A DNA stretch of 64,000 nt, taken from positions 248,001 to 312,000 of the forward strand of contig NZ_QJRH01000072.1 of the NCBI RefSeq assembly GCF_003254545.1, given 5' to 3'. This document shows, piece by piece, positions 17,701 through 26,241 of the stretch. This stretch comes from Flavobacterium tistrianum (GTDB taxonomy: Bacteria; Bacteroidota; Bacteroidia; Flavobacteriales; Flavobacteriaceae). Made by a program: the position numbers and the translations under genes. A model generated the notes under the pieces. That model made no database searches and was not told the origin of the DNA. It saw only the letters and a list, made by a program, of their open reading frames with translations. Position 1 is the first letter of the stretch. The number at the start of each line of letters is the position of its first letter.

Positions 17701-17967
17701 TGTGCTTTGTCTTTCATGGGAACAAACTAGCTTTATTAATCCCAATGCTCTGTTTTTTTAAGGGTTACAATACAGCAGAATCAATCCCTTGTGCTTTGTC
17801 TTTTGTGGGAACAAACAAGCTTTATCAGTCCCAGTGCTCTGTTTTTATTAGGGTTACAATACAGCTGAATCAATCCCTTATGCTTTGTCTTTTATGGGAA
17901 CAAACAAGCTTTATTAGTCCCAGAGCTTCTTTTTTTTAAAGGGTTGTATCTAGCTTTCTCATTCCCT
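17701..17967. repeat. Three tandem 89-bp units with internal hairpins
   Basis: Units start at 17701, 17790 and 17879. Units 1 and 2 differ at a handful of positions and unit 3 is more divergent at its 3' half. Each unit has a TGGGA...TCCCA pair and an AGGGTT...AATCCCT-type pair, so two hairpins per unit can form. The period of 89 is not a multiple of three, and the ORF running through it changes frame between units, so it is not a coding repeat. The rest of the 17542-18200 gap holds a terminator, a palindrome and AT-rich sequence only. Confidence 0.85.
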
Positions 17968-18172
17968 TTGAAACAAATTTAGTCAAAGACTGTAAAAAAA
18001 ATGTTACATAATTTTTAACTAAATTTTATATATTTCACATGTTCTGTTAAAAAACAGTGTTATAATTAGCTAAAGATAAGTATTTTAAGATTAATTTGTA
18101 CAATAATTCTTCTTTTTTTGTTAAAATTTTTTCTCAAAGTTTATTTCCGCTCGGCTTATCTTATATTTTAAG

Positions 18173-18180
18173 TATTTTTG
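18173..18180 (+). promoter_or_regulatory. Putative promoter -7 box (TATTTTTG)
   Basis: TATTTTTG fits TAnnTTTG and lies 20 bases before the start of the GNAT gene. No good -33 TTG is visible. Confidence 0.45.
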
Positions 18181-18200
18181 AATTTCTATTCTTTTAAACA

Positions 18201-18647
18201 ATGGCCTTACAAATAAAAGAGCTTACTACCATCGAGGATATGGTAGCTCAAATAAGTACTATTCGATTTTTATATCCAAACATATCCCTTGAAAAATATA
18301 AATCATTTCTTTCTGAAATGCTTCCGCATAATTATATTCAGATTGCAGTTTTTGAAGATGATACATGTCTTGGCTTAACAGGCTGCTGGTCGGCTACAAA
18401 ACTTTGGACAGGAAAATATCTTGAGATTGACAATTTTGTTGTTAATCCAGAATACAGATCTAAAGGAATCGGTAAAATGCTAACCGATTATGTAGATAAA
18501 AAAGCTATTGAGTTAAATTGCAGTAGTATTGTTTTGGATGCATTTACAGGAAATTTTGGAGCTCATAGATTTTATTATAATCAGGGTTATGCGCCTAGAG
18601 GATTTCATTTTGTGAAAATTTTGGACGAAAAGAAATTGACGGTTTAA
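18201..18647 (+). CDS. GNAT family N-acetyltransferase
   Basis: A 148-residue protein with the acetyl-CoA binding motif A as NFVVNPEYRSKGIGKMLTDYV (around residues 75-95), preceded by a beta strand and followed by the typical HRFYYNQGY motif B. It should acetylate an amine of unknown identity in the cytoplasm. It is a single gene after the long non-coding gap. Confidence 0.85.
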   Translation: MALQIKELTTIEDMVAQISTIRFLYPNISLEKYKSFLSEMLPHNYIQIAVFEDDTCLGLTGCWSATKLWTGKYLEIDNFVVNPEYRSKGIGKMLTDYVDKKAIELNCSSIVLDAFTGNFGAHRFYYNQGYAPRGFHFVKILDEKKLTV

Positions 18648-18742
18648 AAACAATCAGAAGTTTTCTTTATTGCGTCAACAAAAGCACCATTAAACAAAAG
18701 AAATGGTTATTTTTGTCTTACAAACATTATTAGAATTATATT

Positions 18743-20203
18743 TTGGGATTATATAAAAGTCTATTCAAGCAAACGGCAATTTACGGACTGGCTACAGTTT
18801 TACCTAGAATGCTTAGTTTTTTATTAGTGAGATTATATACTGGAATTTTACCAACAGCAGAGTATGGTGAAGTTTCAATCGTATTGTCTTGGATGGTTTT
18901 CTTTAACGTGGTTCTTTCGTACGGAATGGAAACTGCATTTTTTAGATTTTACAGTGCTGAAGAGGATAAGAAAAATGTAATCGCAACATCTACCATTTCA
19001 ATATTTTGGACCTCAATAATTTTTCTTTTCGCTGGTTTGATTTTTAGAAATACATTGGCAAACTTAGCCGAAGTAGATGTTCAATACATTACTTATACCA
19101 TTTGGATTTTAGTTTTAGACGCATTGGTCTTAATTCCGTTTTCTAAACTTAGGGCAAATCAGAGGCCGATGGTTTATGCGGCTATTAAGATTGGAAATGT
19201 TGTGATAAACTTATTGCTGAATATATTCTTTTTAATGTATCTTCCAAAATTGGCAGAGGCAAACCCAAATTCTATTTGGGATAATTTATACGTACAGAAT
19301 TTCCAGATTGCTTATATTTTCATTGCAAACCTTTTGGCAAGCTTGGCTACATTTATTGTTCTTTCTCCAAATTACCTTTCGCTTGGACGAAAATTCGATC
19401 CTGTTCTTTGGAAAAAAATGATGAAATACGGACTTCCGATTTTAGTTGCCGGATTGGCTTTTGCTGTCAATGAACATTTTGATAAAATCTTATTGGGTTA
19501 TTTGCTTCCTGAAAATTTAGCAAAGTCTGAAGTTGGTGCTTATTCTGCATGTTACAAGCTTGGATTGTTTATGGTTCTTTTTGCAACAGCTTTTAGATTA
19601 GGAATAGAGCCTTTCTTTTTTAGTCACGCTAAAAATGAAAATGCTCCTCAAACCTATGCTGTTATTACCAAATATTTTGTGATTTTAGGATCATTGATTT
19701 TATTAGGTGTAATTGTTTTTGCAGATGTTTTAAAATATTTATTATTAGATAACAAATCGTATTGGGAAGCTATGAAAGTTGTGCCATTAATTATTTTGGC
19801 AAATTTCTTTTTGGGTATTTACAATAATCTATCGGTTTGGTATAAACTGACAGACAAAACAAAAATTGGTGCATATATTTCTATTGTAGGAGCCATTGTT
19901 ACATTGATTTTAAATTATCTTTTAATTCCAAAATATAGCTATTACGGATCTGCAATTGCAACCATTTCGGCTTACGGAAGTATGATGCTTATTTCTTATG
20001 TTTTAGGAAATAAATATTATCCAATTCCTTATGATATGAACAAAATTGGTACTTATTTGGGCGTTTCAATAGTATTTTCAATAATCTCATTTTACGGATT
20101 TAGGGAAAAATATTATGTTGGAATTCCGCTTCTTTTAATCTTTATGTACATGGTATACCATTTTGAAAAAGATACCATAAAAGGAATAATGAAGAGGAAA
20201 TAA
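18743..20203 (+). CDS. Polysaccharide biosynthesis flippase (MOP/Wzx type)
   Basis: A 486-residue polytopic membrane protein with about 12-14 hydrophobic segments and an N-terminal SLFKQTAIYGLATVLPRML typical of oligosaccharide flippases. It should flip lipid-linked glycans across the inner membrane. The frame starts with TTG at 18743. It begins a co-directional run with dut, a nucleotidyltransferase and envelope genes (gaps of 26-65 bases). Confidence 0.85.
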   Translation: MGLYKSLFKQTAIYGLATVLPRMLSFLLVRLYTGILPTAEYGEVSIVLSWMVFFNVVLSYGMETAFFRFYSAEEDKKNVIATSTISIFWTSIIFLFAGLIFRNTLANLAEVDVQYITYTIWILVLDALVLIPFSKLRANQRPMVYAAIKIGNVVINLLLNIFFLMYLPKLAEANPNSIWDNLYVQNFQIAYIFIANLLASLATFIVLSPNYLSLGRKFDPVLWKKMMKYGLPILVAGLAFAVNEHFDKILLGYLLPENLAKSEVGAYSACYKLGLFMVLFATAFRLGIEPFFFSHAKNENAPQTYAVITKYFVILGSLILLGVIVFADVLKYLLLDNKSYWEAMKVVPLIILANFFLGIYNNLSVWYKLTDKTKIGAYISIVGAIVTLILNYLLIPKYSYYGSAIATISAYGSMMLISYVLGNKYYPIPYDMNKIGTYLGVSIVFSIISFYGFREKYYVGIPLLLIFMYMVYHFEKDTIKGIMKRK

Positions 20204-20229
20204 GACGCTTTAAAAATTATATTCAAAAA

Positions 20230-20664
20230 ATGAAAATTCAAATTATCAATAAATCACAGCACGATTTACCAAATTACGAAACGATTGCATCTGCAGGAAT
20301 GGATCTGCGTGCCAATATTTTAGAACCAATTACGTTAAAACCTTTAGAAAGAACAATTGTAAAAACAGGACTTTTTATCGAATTGCCAATTGGTTACGAA
20401 GCGCAGGTAAGGCCAAGAAGTGGTCTGGCAGCAAAAAAAGGTGTAACTGTTTTAAATTCTCCAGGAACTGTTGATGCAGATTACAGAGGAGAAATCGGAG
20501 TAATTTTAGTAAATTTATCTAATGACGATTTTGTAATCGAAAATGGAGAGCGAATTGCACAGCTGATTATTGCAAAACACGAAAGAGCTGAATGGATCGA
20601 AGTTGAAACACTTTCTGAAACATCAAGAGGTGAAGGAGGCTTTGGTAGCACTGGAGTAAAATAA
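20230..20664 (+). CDS. dut: dUTP diphosphatase
   Basis: A 144-residue trimeric enzyme that hydrolyses dUTP to dUMP. All five motifs are present: ASAGMDLRA, RPRSGLAAKKGVTVLNSPGT, DADYRGEIGVIL, GERIAQLI and RGEGGFGSTG at the C-terminus. The length is normal. Confidence 0.95.
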   Translation: MKIQIINKSQHDLPNYETIASAGMDLRANILEPITLKPLERTIVKTGLFIELPIGYEAQVRPRSGLAAKKGVTVLNSPGTVDADYRGEIGVILVNLSNDDFVIENGERIAQLIIAKHERAEWIEVETLSETSRGEGGFGSTGVK

Positions 20665-20729
20665 TAGAAAAACGAAGACCAAACCCAATGAAGATTTTGA
20701 CAGATCTTCCCATAAAAATCAAATAAAGA

Positions 20730-21746
20730 ATGAAAATAATTGTGCCAATGGCAGGCCGCGGATCAAGATTGAGGCCTCATACTTTAACAGTTCCAAAACC
20801 GTTAATTCCAGTTGCAGGTAAATCTATTGTACACCGTTTAGTTGAAGATATTGCCAAAATATTAAAAGAACCGATTGAAGAAGTTGCCTTTATTTTAGGA
20901 GATGAAGCGTTTTTTGGAGATGATGTTGTAGCAAGTTTAGAAGATCTGGCTAAAGGATTAGGAGCAAAAGCTTCAATCTATCGTCAAGATCAACCTCTAG
21001 GAACTGGCCATGCAATTATGTGTGCGAAAGAATCTCTTTCTGGACCAGCTGTAATTGCTTATGCAGATACTTTAATTAGAGCCGACTTCGAATTAGATCC
21101 AGAAGCAGATGCTGTAATCTGGGTAAAACAAGTAGAGCAGCCAGAAGCTTTTGGTGTTGTGAAACTGAACCAAAATAATGAAATTATAGAGTTGGTTGAA
21201 AAACCAAAAGAGTTTGTTAGCGATTTAGCTGTTATCGGAATTTATTATTTTAAAGAAGTTGGAATTTTAAGAAATGAACTTCAGAATGTTTTAGATAATA
21301 ATATTCAAAATGGTGGAGAATACCAGATTAATGACGGTATCAAAGCTATGATGGCAAACGGAAAAGTTTTCAAAACAGGAAGCGTAGACGAGTGGATGGA
21401 TTGCGGTAACAAAGACGTTACGGTTGAAACCAATACAAGAATGTTAGGTTTTCTTCACAATGACGGAGAGCATTTAGTAGATTATGGTGTTACTTTAGAA
21501 AATTCAACAATTATTCCTCCATGCTATATTGGACAAAATGTAGTCTTGAAAAATACGACAATTGGACCAAATGTTTCTCTTGGAAATGGCTGTCATGTAA
21601 CAGACAGTACAATCAAAAACAGTTTGATCCAGACTTATTCTCAAATTAAAAATGCTGCTTTAGATAATGCAATGATCGGAAACCACGTAAGTTATGATGG
21701 GAAATTTACAAGCATCAGCATTGGAGATTACGCTGTTTTAGAATAA
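20730..21746 (+). CDS. Sugar-phosphate nucleotidyltransferase with beta-helix
   Basis: A 338-residue protein with N-terminal nucleotidyltransferase signature MAGRGSRLRPHTLTVPKPLI, a metal-binding AYADTLI and VDEWMDCGNK in the sugar site, then a left-handed beta-helix of hexapeptide type (about 260-335; PPCYIGQNVVLKNTTIG). It should make a nucleotide sugar for glycan synthesis. The context between a flippase and envelope genes agrees. The exact sugar cannot be read from sequence. Confidence 0.85.
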   Translation: MKIIVPMAGRGSRLRPHTLTVPKPLIPVAGKSIVHRLVEDIAKILKEPIEEVAFILGDEAFFGDDVVASLEDLAKGLGAKASIYRQDQPLGTGHAIMCAKESLSGPAVIAYADTLIRADFELDPEADAVIWVKQVEQPEAFGVVKLNQNNEIIELVEKPKEFVSDLAVIGIYYFKEVGILRNELQNVLDNNIQNGGEYQINDGIKAMMANGKVFKTGSVDEWMDCGNKDVTVETNTRMLGFLHNDGEHLVDYGVTLENSTIIPPCYIGQNVVLKNTTIGPNVSLGNGCHVTDSTIKNSLIQTYSQIKNAALDNAMIGNHVSYDGKFTSISIGDYAVLE

Positions 21747-21794
21747 AATAAAAATTATGAAAGTTTCGTTTTGTTTAAAATGTAATTTTTACAG

Positions 21795-23147
21795 ATGATT
21801 AAAAAAAGAGTTTTTACACTATTGGTTTTTGCTTTATTCAGCACATCATTTTCCGTTTTTGCTCAGACGGAACCCGAAGATATTGCTATGGCAACAGACG
21901 AATATCAAGACTCATTTTATGAATCATTAAAACAAAAAGGAATTGAAAATTATGATAAAGCCATTGTATCATTGGAGAAGTGTATTAAACTTAAACCCAA
22001 TGATGCAGTTGCTTATTTTGAATTAGGGAAAAACTATTTTGCGTTAAAAGAATATCAAAATGCGCAGACTGCTTTTGAAAAAGCCACACAGCTTGATCCT
22101 AAAAATAAATGGTTTTGGCTTGGAATTTATGATGTAAGTTACGAGACAAAAAACTATCCTTTGGCGATTGAAATCATTCAAAAAATAATTGTTTTTGACG
22201 AAGAATATAAAGACGATCTGATTTCGTTGTATATGATTACCAATCAATATGATAAAGCATTAATTGCGATTAATGAAATGAACGATAAGTTCGGAAAATC
22301 TTCTGATCGAGAGATTTACAAAGCGCAAATTTTATCTCAAGGAAAATATCAGAATGCTGAAATTGATAATCTAATTCAACAGATTAAAAAAGATCCGAAA
22401 GAAGAATCCAATTATTTGAATTTGATTCTTTTGTATTCAAAAAGTAATGAAAACGAAAAATCACTTGAAGTTGCAAAACAACTGGCAAAAGAAATTCCAA
22501 GTTCAGAATGGGGGCAGGTGAGTTTGTTCAAAACTTATTTAGATGCCAATCAGGCAGATAAAGCTATAAAATCGATGAATGTGATTTTAGCAAGTTCAAA
22601 AATCGATTCAAAAATCAAACACAGGACTTTGAATGAATTTTTGATTTATGTAAATAAAAATCCACAGTATGCTGCCGATTTAGAAAAAGCCATTTCCTAT
22701 TTTGATAATGACAAAGATGTTGACGTTGCCAAAGAAATTGGAAAATTTTATCATAGCAAAGGACAGTTTGAAAATGCGATTAAATATTATGAAAAAGATT
22801 TAAAATCAAATTCAGATACAGATCTTGAAACCAATATGTTATTGTTGGAAGCTTACGTGCAGACAAAACAATATGAGCCAATGACCAAAAGAGCCATGAT
22901 GCTGATTGAAGTTTATCCTAGTCAGGCTCAGTTTTACTATTATGCTGGCTTAGGGAGCAATCAGCAGAAACAATTTAAAAATGCAAAAACCGTCTTAGAA
23001 ATGGGTCTTGATTATGTAGTGGATGACGTAAAATTAGAATCAAATTTTAATATTCAATTAGGAGAGGCATACAATGGATTGGGAGATGCAAAGAAAAAAG
23101 AGGAATACTTTTTGAAGGCAAATGAATTATTAAAAAAGAAAAAATAA
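21795..23147 (+). CDS. Periplasmic TPR protein
   Basis: A 450-residue protein with a signal peptide (about residues 1-24, cleavage after SVFAQ) and repeated TPR helices, e.g. DAVAYFELGKNYFALKEYQN and QFYYYAGLGSNQQKQFKNA. It probably acts as a scaffold in the periplasm. It is followed 7 bases later by the DUF4292 lipoprotein gene and then by the EnvC-like gene. Confidence 0.8.
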   Translation: MIKKRVFTLLVFALFSTSFSVFAQTEPEDIAMATDEYQDSFYESLKQKGIENYDKAIVSLEKCIKLKPNDAVAYFELGKNYFALKEYQNAQTAFEKATQLDPKNKWFWLGIYDVSYETKNYPLAIEIIQKIIVFDEEYKDDLISLYMITNQYDKALIAINEMNDKFGKSSDREIYKAQILSQGKYQNAEIDNLIQQIKKDPKEESNYLNLILLYSKSNENEKSLEVAKQLAKEIPSSEWGQVSLFKTYLDANQADKAIKSMNVILASSKIDSKIKHRTLNEFLIYVNKNPQYAADLEKAISYFDNDKDVDVAKEIGKFYHSKGQFENAIKYYEKDLKSNSDTDLETNMLLLEAYVQTKQYEPMTKRAMMLIEVYPSQAQFYYYAGLGSNQQKQFKNAKTVLEMGLDYVVDDVKLESNFNIQLGEAYNGLGDAKKKEEYFLKANELLKKKK

Positions 23148-23154
23148 AATTTAG

Positions 23155-23934
23155 ATGAAAAAATATATATCAATACTAGTATTGTCTATTGCTGTAATTT
23201 CATGCAAATCCAAAGCAGTAGCGGTGCAAGGAAATCCAAGCCAGACAATTGTAGAGAAAGAAGACAAAAAAGTAATTGAAAAACACTACGACAACAAGTT
23301 AGATTTTTCAACTTTGTATATAAAAGCAAGTGCAAGATATGCTGATGAAAAACAAAGCCAAAATGTTACTGCTGAAATTAGAATCGAAAAAGACAAGCAG
23401 ATTTTAATAAGCGTGCGTTTCTTAGGAATCACGATGGCTAAAGCTTTAATAACACCTTCTGCAGTAAGTTATTATGAAAAAATGAATGGAACTTATTATG
23501 AAGGAGATTTTACAAGCTTAAGCAAATGGCTTGGAACAGATTTAGATTATTCTAAAGTTCAAAATTTATTAGTTGGAGAAGCTTTTGACGATTTAAGAAA
23601 AGGAAAGTACACTCAGACTATTGTGGATAATTTGTTTAGACTTGACGAAGAAAAGGATGCCAATTTAAAAAAGACCTTTTTCTTAGATGGAGAAAAATAT
23701 TTAATTCAGAAAGAAGAGATTTCGCAGCCGTCTGAAAACAGGACATTGCAAATCGCTTATTCAGACACCAAAACTTTTAATCAAGGAATATTACCAACAA
23801 GCATAGAAATCAATGCCGTTCAGCCAAAAGGCAAAACAAATATTAATTTGAATTACAACAATATTTCATTTAATGAAGAACTTTCTTTTCCGTATAGCGT
23901 TCCAAGCGGTTATAAAAAAGTTACAATTAAGTAA
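23155..23934 (+). CDS. DUF4292 lipoprotein
   Basis: A 259-residue protein with a lipobox (AVISCKSK, Cys at about residue 17) and a beta-rich body, resembling the LolA/LolB-like fold expected of DUF4292. Periplasmic or outer-membrane location is likely. It sits between the TPR gene and the EnvC-like gene with very short gaps. Confidence 0.8.
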   Translation: MKKYISILVLSIAVISCKSKAVAVQGNPSQTIVEKEDKKVIEKHYDNKLDFSTLYIKASARYADEKQSQNVTAEIRIEKDKQILISVRFLGITMAKALITPSAVSYYEKMNGTYYEGDFTSLSKWLGTDLDYSKVQNLLVGEAFDDLRKGKYTQTIVDNLFRLDEEKDANLKKTFFLDGEKYLIQKEEISQPSENRTLQIAYSDTKTFNQGILPTSIEINAVQPKGKTNINLNYNNISFNEELSFPYSVPSGYKKVTIK

Positions 23935-23957
23935 ATTTGCAAAATAAAAACAGAAAC

Positions 23958-25259
23958 ATGCCAAAATTTCTTCTAAGTCTAGTTTTAATTTGTGCCACTA
24001 CATTTGTATGGGCGCAGGATTCGCAGCAAGAAAAACTGGAACAGCGCAAAGCTCAAATTCAGCAGGAAATCAAAGAGAACGAAAAGATGTTGCAGTCTGT
24101 TCGAAAAAAAGAGAAATCTGCTGTTAACGAATATTTAATTCAAGCAAACAAAATTAAACTTAAAGAGAAATTAATCAATACGACAGCCAAACAAGAAAAG
24201 CTGATTAGTAATGATATGTATATTAATCAAGTTCAGGTAAATAAACTAAAAAAAGAACTTAAAGTTCTAAAAGAAGATTACGCTGAGATGATTTTGAAAT
24301 CGTACAAAAGCCGTTCTGAGCAGAGTCGTGCCATGTTTATTTTATCTTCTGAAAGTTTCTTGCAAGCTTACAAAAGAGCACAATACCTGAAGCAATATAC
24401 TACATTTAGAAAAAATCAAGGTCTTGAAATTCAGTCAAAAACAGCACAGTTAGTTGATTTTAATGCAAAACTTGATGGACAAAGACAAGTAAAAAAGAAA
24501 ATAATTGCTGAAAATCAAAAAGAGAAAATTTCTCTCGAAGCAGAAAAAAAGGAACAGCAGAAATTAGTTAATTCGCTTAAAAAAGATAAAAATAAAATTA
24601 TCGCTGATACCAAATCCAAACAGCAGGAATCGAGAAGAATTGATGCAAAAATTAAAGACCTTATTCGAGAACAAATTAGGAAAGCAAATGAAGAAAGACG
24701 AAGAAAAATAGAAGAAGAAAGACAAAGAATAATAGCTGAGAATAAGAAAAAAGGTGTTGAGACTAAAGATGATGATTTGCCAAAACCGCCACCGCCTGCC
24801 TCTTCAGACAGAATTGAATTAACACCTGAAGGTAAAATTTTAGCTGCCGATTTTAAAGCGAACAGAGGAAAGTTGCCTTGGCCGGTTGAAAAAGGATTTA
24901 TATCTCTTGGTTATGGAGATAACCCTCATCCGTTGCATCCATCAATTACGGTGCACAATTCTGGAGTTGAGATTACTACAGAAGATGGCGCAACAGCTCG
25001 CGCGGTTTTTGAAGGAACAGTGTCAAAAGTGATTGCTTTGTCTCCAGTAAACAAAGCAGTTTTTATTCAGCATGGTGATTATTTTACTGTCTATCAAAAT
25101 CTTAGTTCTGTGTCAGTTGAACAAGGCGATAAAGTAAAAGTAAAACAAAGCCTTGGAAAAGTAAGGACAAGTGGTGATACAGGAAGAACAATTATTAAAT
25201 TCCTTATCCTTCAAAATACTTCATACAACAATCCAGAAGGATGGTTGCAAGGTAGATAA
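23958..25259 (+). CDS. EnvC-like murein hydrolase activator, degenerate LytM domain
   Basis: A protein of about 433 residues with signal peptide (cleavage near FVWAQ), a long charged coiled coil (about residues 20-260) and a C-terminal LytM/M23 fold (about 310-433). The zinc site looks broken: HNSGVEI replaces H-x3-D, VYQNL replaces the YxHL motif, and the final HxH strand reads IIKFLI. This is the EnvC pattern of activating amidases, not cutting peptidoglycan itself. I use the ATG at 23958; the earlier TTG at 23937 would put charged residues before the signal peptide. Confidence 0.85.
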   Translation: MPKFLLSLVLICATTFVWAQDSQQEKLEQRKAQIQQEIKENEKMLQSVRKKEKSAVNEYLIQANKIKLKEKLINTTAKQEKLISNDMYINQVQVNKLKKELKVLKEDYAEMILKSYKSRSEQSRAMFILSSESFLQAYKRAQYLKQYTTFRKNQGLEIQSKTAQLVDFNAKLDGQRQVKKKIIAENQKEKISLEAEKKEQQKLVNSLKKDKNKIIADTKSKQQESRRIDAKIKDLIREQIRKANEERRRKIEEERQRIIAENKKKGVETKDDDLPKPPPPASSDRIELTPEGKILAADFKANRGKLPWPVEKGFISLGYGDNPHPLHPSITVHNSGVEITTEDGATARAVFEGTVSKVIALSPVNKAVFIQHGDYFTVYQNLSSVSVEQGDKVKVKQSLGKVRTSGDTGRTIIKFLILQNTSYNNPEGWLQGR

Positions 25260-25265
25260 AAACTT

Positions 25266-25290
25266 AAGGGAGCATTTAGCTCCCTTTTTT
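25266..25290 (+). terminator. Rho-independent terminator after EnvC-like gene
   Basis: An 8-bp stem AAGGGAGC / GCTCCCTT with a short loop is followed by a T run, 7 bases after the stop. Confidence 0.85.
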
Positions 25291-25303
25291 ATTCAATTAT
25301 ATT

Positions 25304-25723
25304 TTAATCATATTGTTCTAAAAAATATTTTACAACATCTGTTGTGGTTACGATTCCTTTAAGTTCTCCATTGTCTACAACAGGAAGTGCATGGAAATCT
25401 TCTTTTACAAAAATTTCTGCTAAATCCCTGATTATGGTATCAGAAGAAACTGTTCTTGGCTTAGAGGTCATGACTTGAGGAACAGTCAACATTTCTAGTA
25501 TAGCTTCATCAGCATTATCCTGACCTTCAAACAAAGCTCCAAAAGTTAATCGGTTAATATCGGTTCGACTAATTATTCCAACCACTTCTTTTCCCTTAAC
25601 AATCGGAATATGGCGAATTGTATTTGTTTTTAATTTTTCGACCACTGTTTTAAGATCATCTTTTTCGTTTGCAGTCACAACAGTTTTTGTCATAATGTGG
25701 CTAATTGGTTCTCTTTTTTTCAT
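25304..25723 (-). CDS. Paired CBS-domain protein
   Basis: A 139-residue protein made of two CBS domains (about residues 8-65 and 80-135). The pattern HIPIVKGKEVVGIISRTDI and ALPVVDNGELKGIVTTTDV is repeated. Such proteins bind adenine nucleotides and act as energy-sensing regulators. No partner enzyme is fused or adjacent. Confidence 0.88.
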   Translation of the reverse strand: MKKREPISHIMTKTVVTANEKDDLKTVVEKLKTNTIRHIPIVKGKEVVGIISRTDINRLTFGALFEGQDNADEAILEMLTVPQVMTSKPRTVSSDTIIRDLAEIFVKEDFHALPVVDNGELKGIVTTTDVVKYFLEQYD

Positions 25724-25835
25724 GATAGATTAGTTTTATATTTACATCAAATATGTAGAATAATTCCCTCAAACGCTATGATCTTTATCAGCTTTTAAAA
25801 CAATTAAAAGAACATGTAATACCACTAAATTTTAG

Positions 25836-25843
25836 TATTTTTG
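25836..25843 (+). promoter_or_regulatory. Putative promoter -7 box at rbfA (TATTTTTG)
   Basis: TATTTTTG ends only 4 bases before the rbfA ATG. If used, transcription would start almost at the start codon and give a leaderless message. Confidence 0.4.
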
Positions 25844-25847
25844 CAGT

Positions 25848-26240
25848 ATGGAAACAAATAGACAGAAAAAAATAGGCGGTGTTCTTCAGAAAGATCTGGT
25901 TGACATTTTGCAAGGTGAAGTGAGAAAAAACGGGATTACAAACTTAGTAATTTCAGTATCCAAAGTAAGTGTAACTACAGACTTATCTGTAGCGACTGTA
26001 TATCTAAGCATTTTTCCGCAAGAAAGAGCCAAAGAAACTTTAGAAGCAATAAAAACAAACACAACTTTAATCAAACATGATTTGGCGCAGCGTGTGCGTT
26101 TGCAATTACGCCGTGTTCCGAATTTGGTGTTCTTTATAGACGATTCTCTAGACTATATAGAGAAAATCGACAATGCACTTGCAGGAAAAGAAAACCCAAT
26201 AGAAAATCGTGATCTTTTAGAAAAAAGAAGAAAGTCGTAA
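25848..26240 (+). CDS. rbfA: Ribosome-binding factor A
   Basis: A 130-residue KH-fold protein for 30S ribosome maturation and 16S 5' end processing. It matches RbfA in length and pattern: METNRQKKIGGVLQKDLVDIL start, SVSKVSVTTDLSVATVYLSIF core strands and LRRVPNLVFFIDDSLDY near the C-terminus. It starts close to a promoter box and abuts a LolC/E-like permease gene (1-base gap). Confidence 0.92.
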   Translation: METNRQKKIGGVLQKDLVDILQGEVRKNGITNLVISVSKVSVTTDLSVATVYLSIFPQERAKETLEAIKTNTTLIKHDLAQRVRLQLRRVPNLVFFIDDSLDYIEKIDNALAGKENPIENRDLLEKRRKS

Positions 26241-26241
26241 T

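Noticed and set aside
17700..17939. 79-codon ORF through the tandem units
   Set aside because: The repeat period of 89 bases is not a multiple of three, so each unit is read in another frame. Codon content is unlike neighbouring genes and no start signal is seen.
17701..17967. CRISPR array
   Set aside because: The three units are contiguous with no unique spacers between short identical repeats, and no cas genes are present.
23937..23957. TTG start for the EnvC-like protein
   Set aside because: It would add seven polar residues in front of a normal signal peptide that begins with the ATG at 23958.
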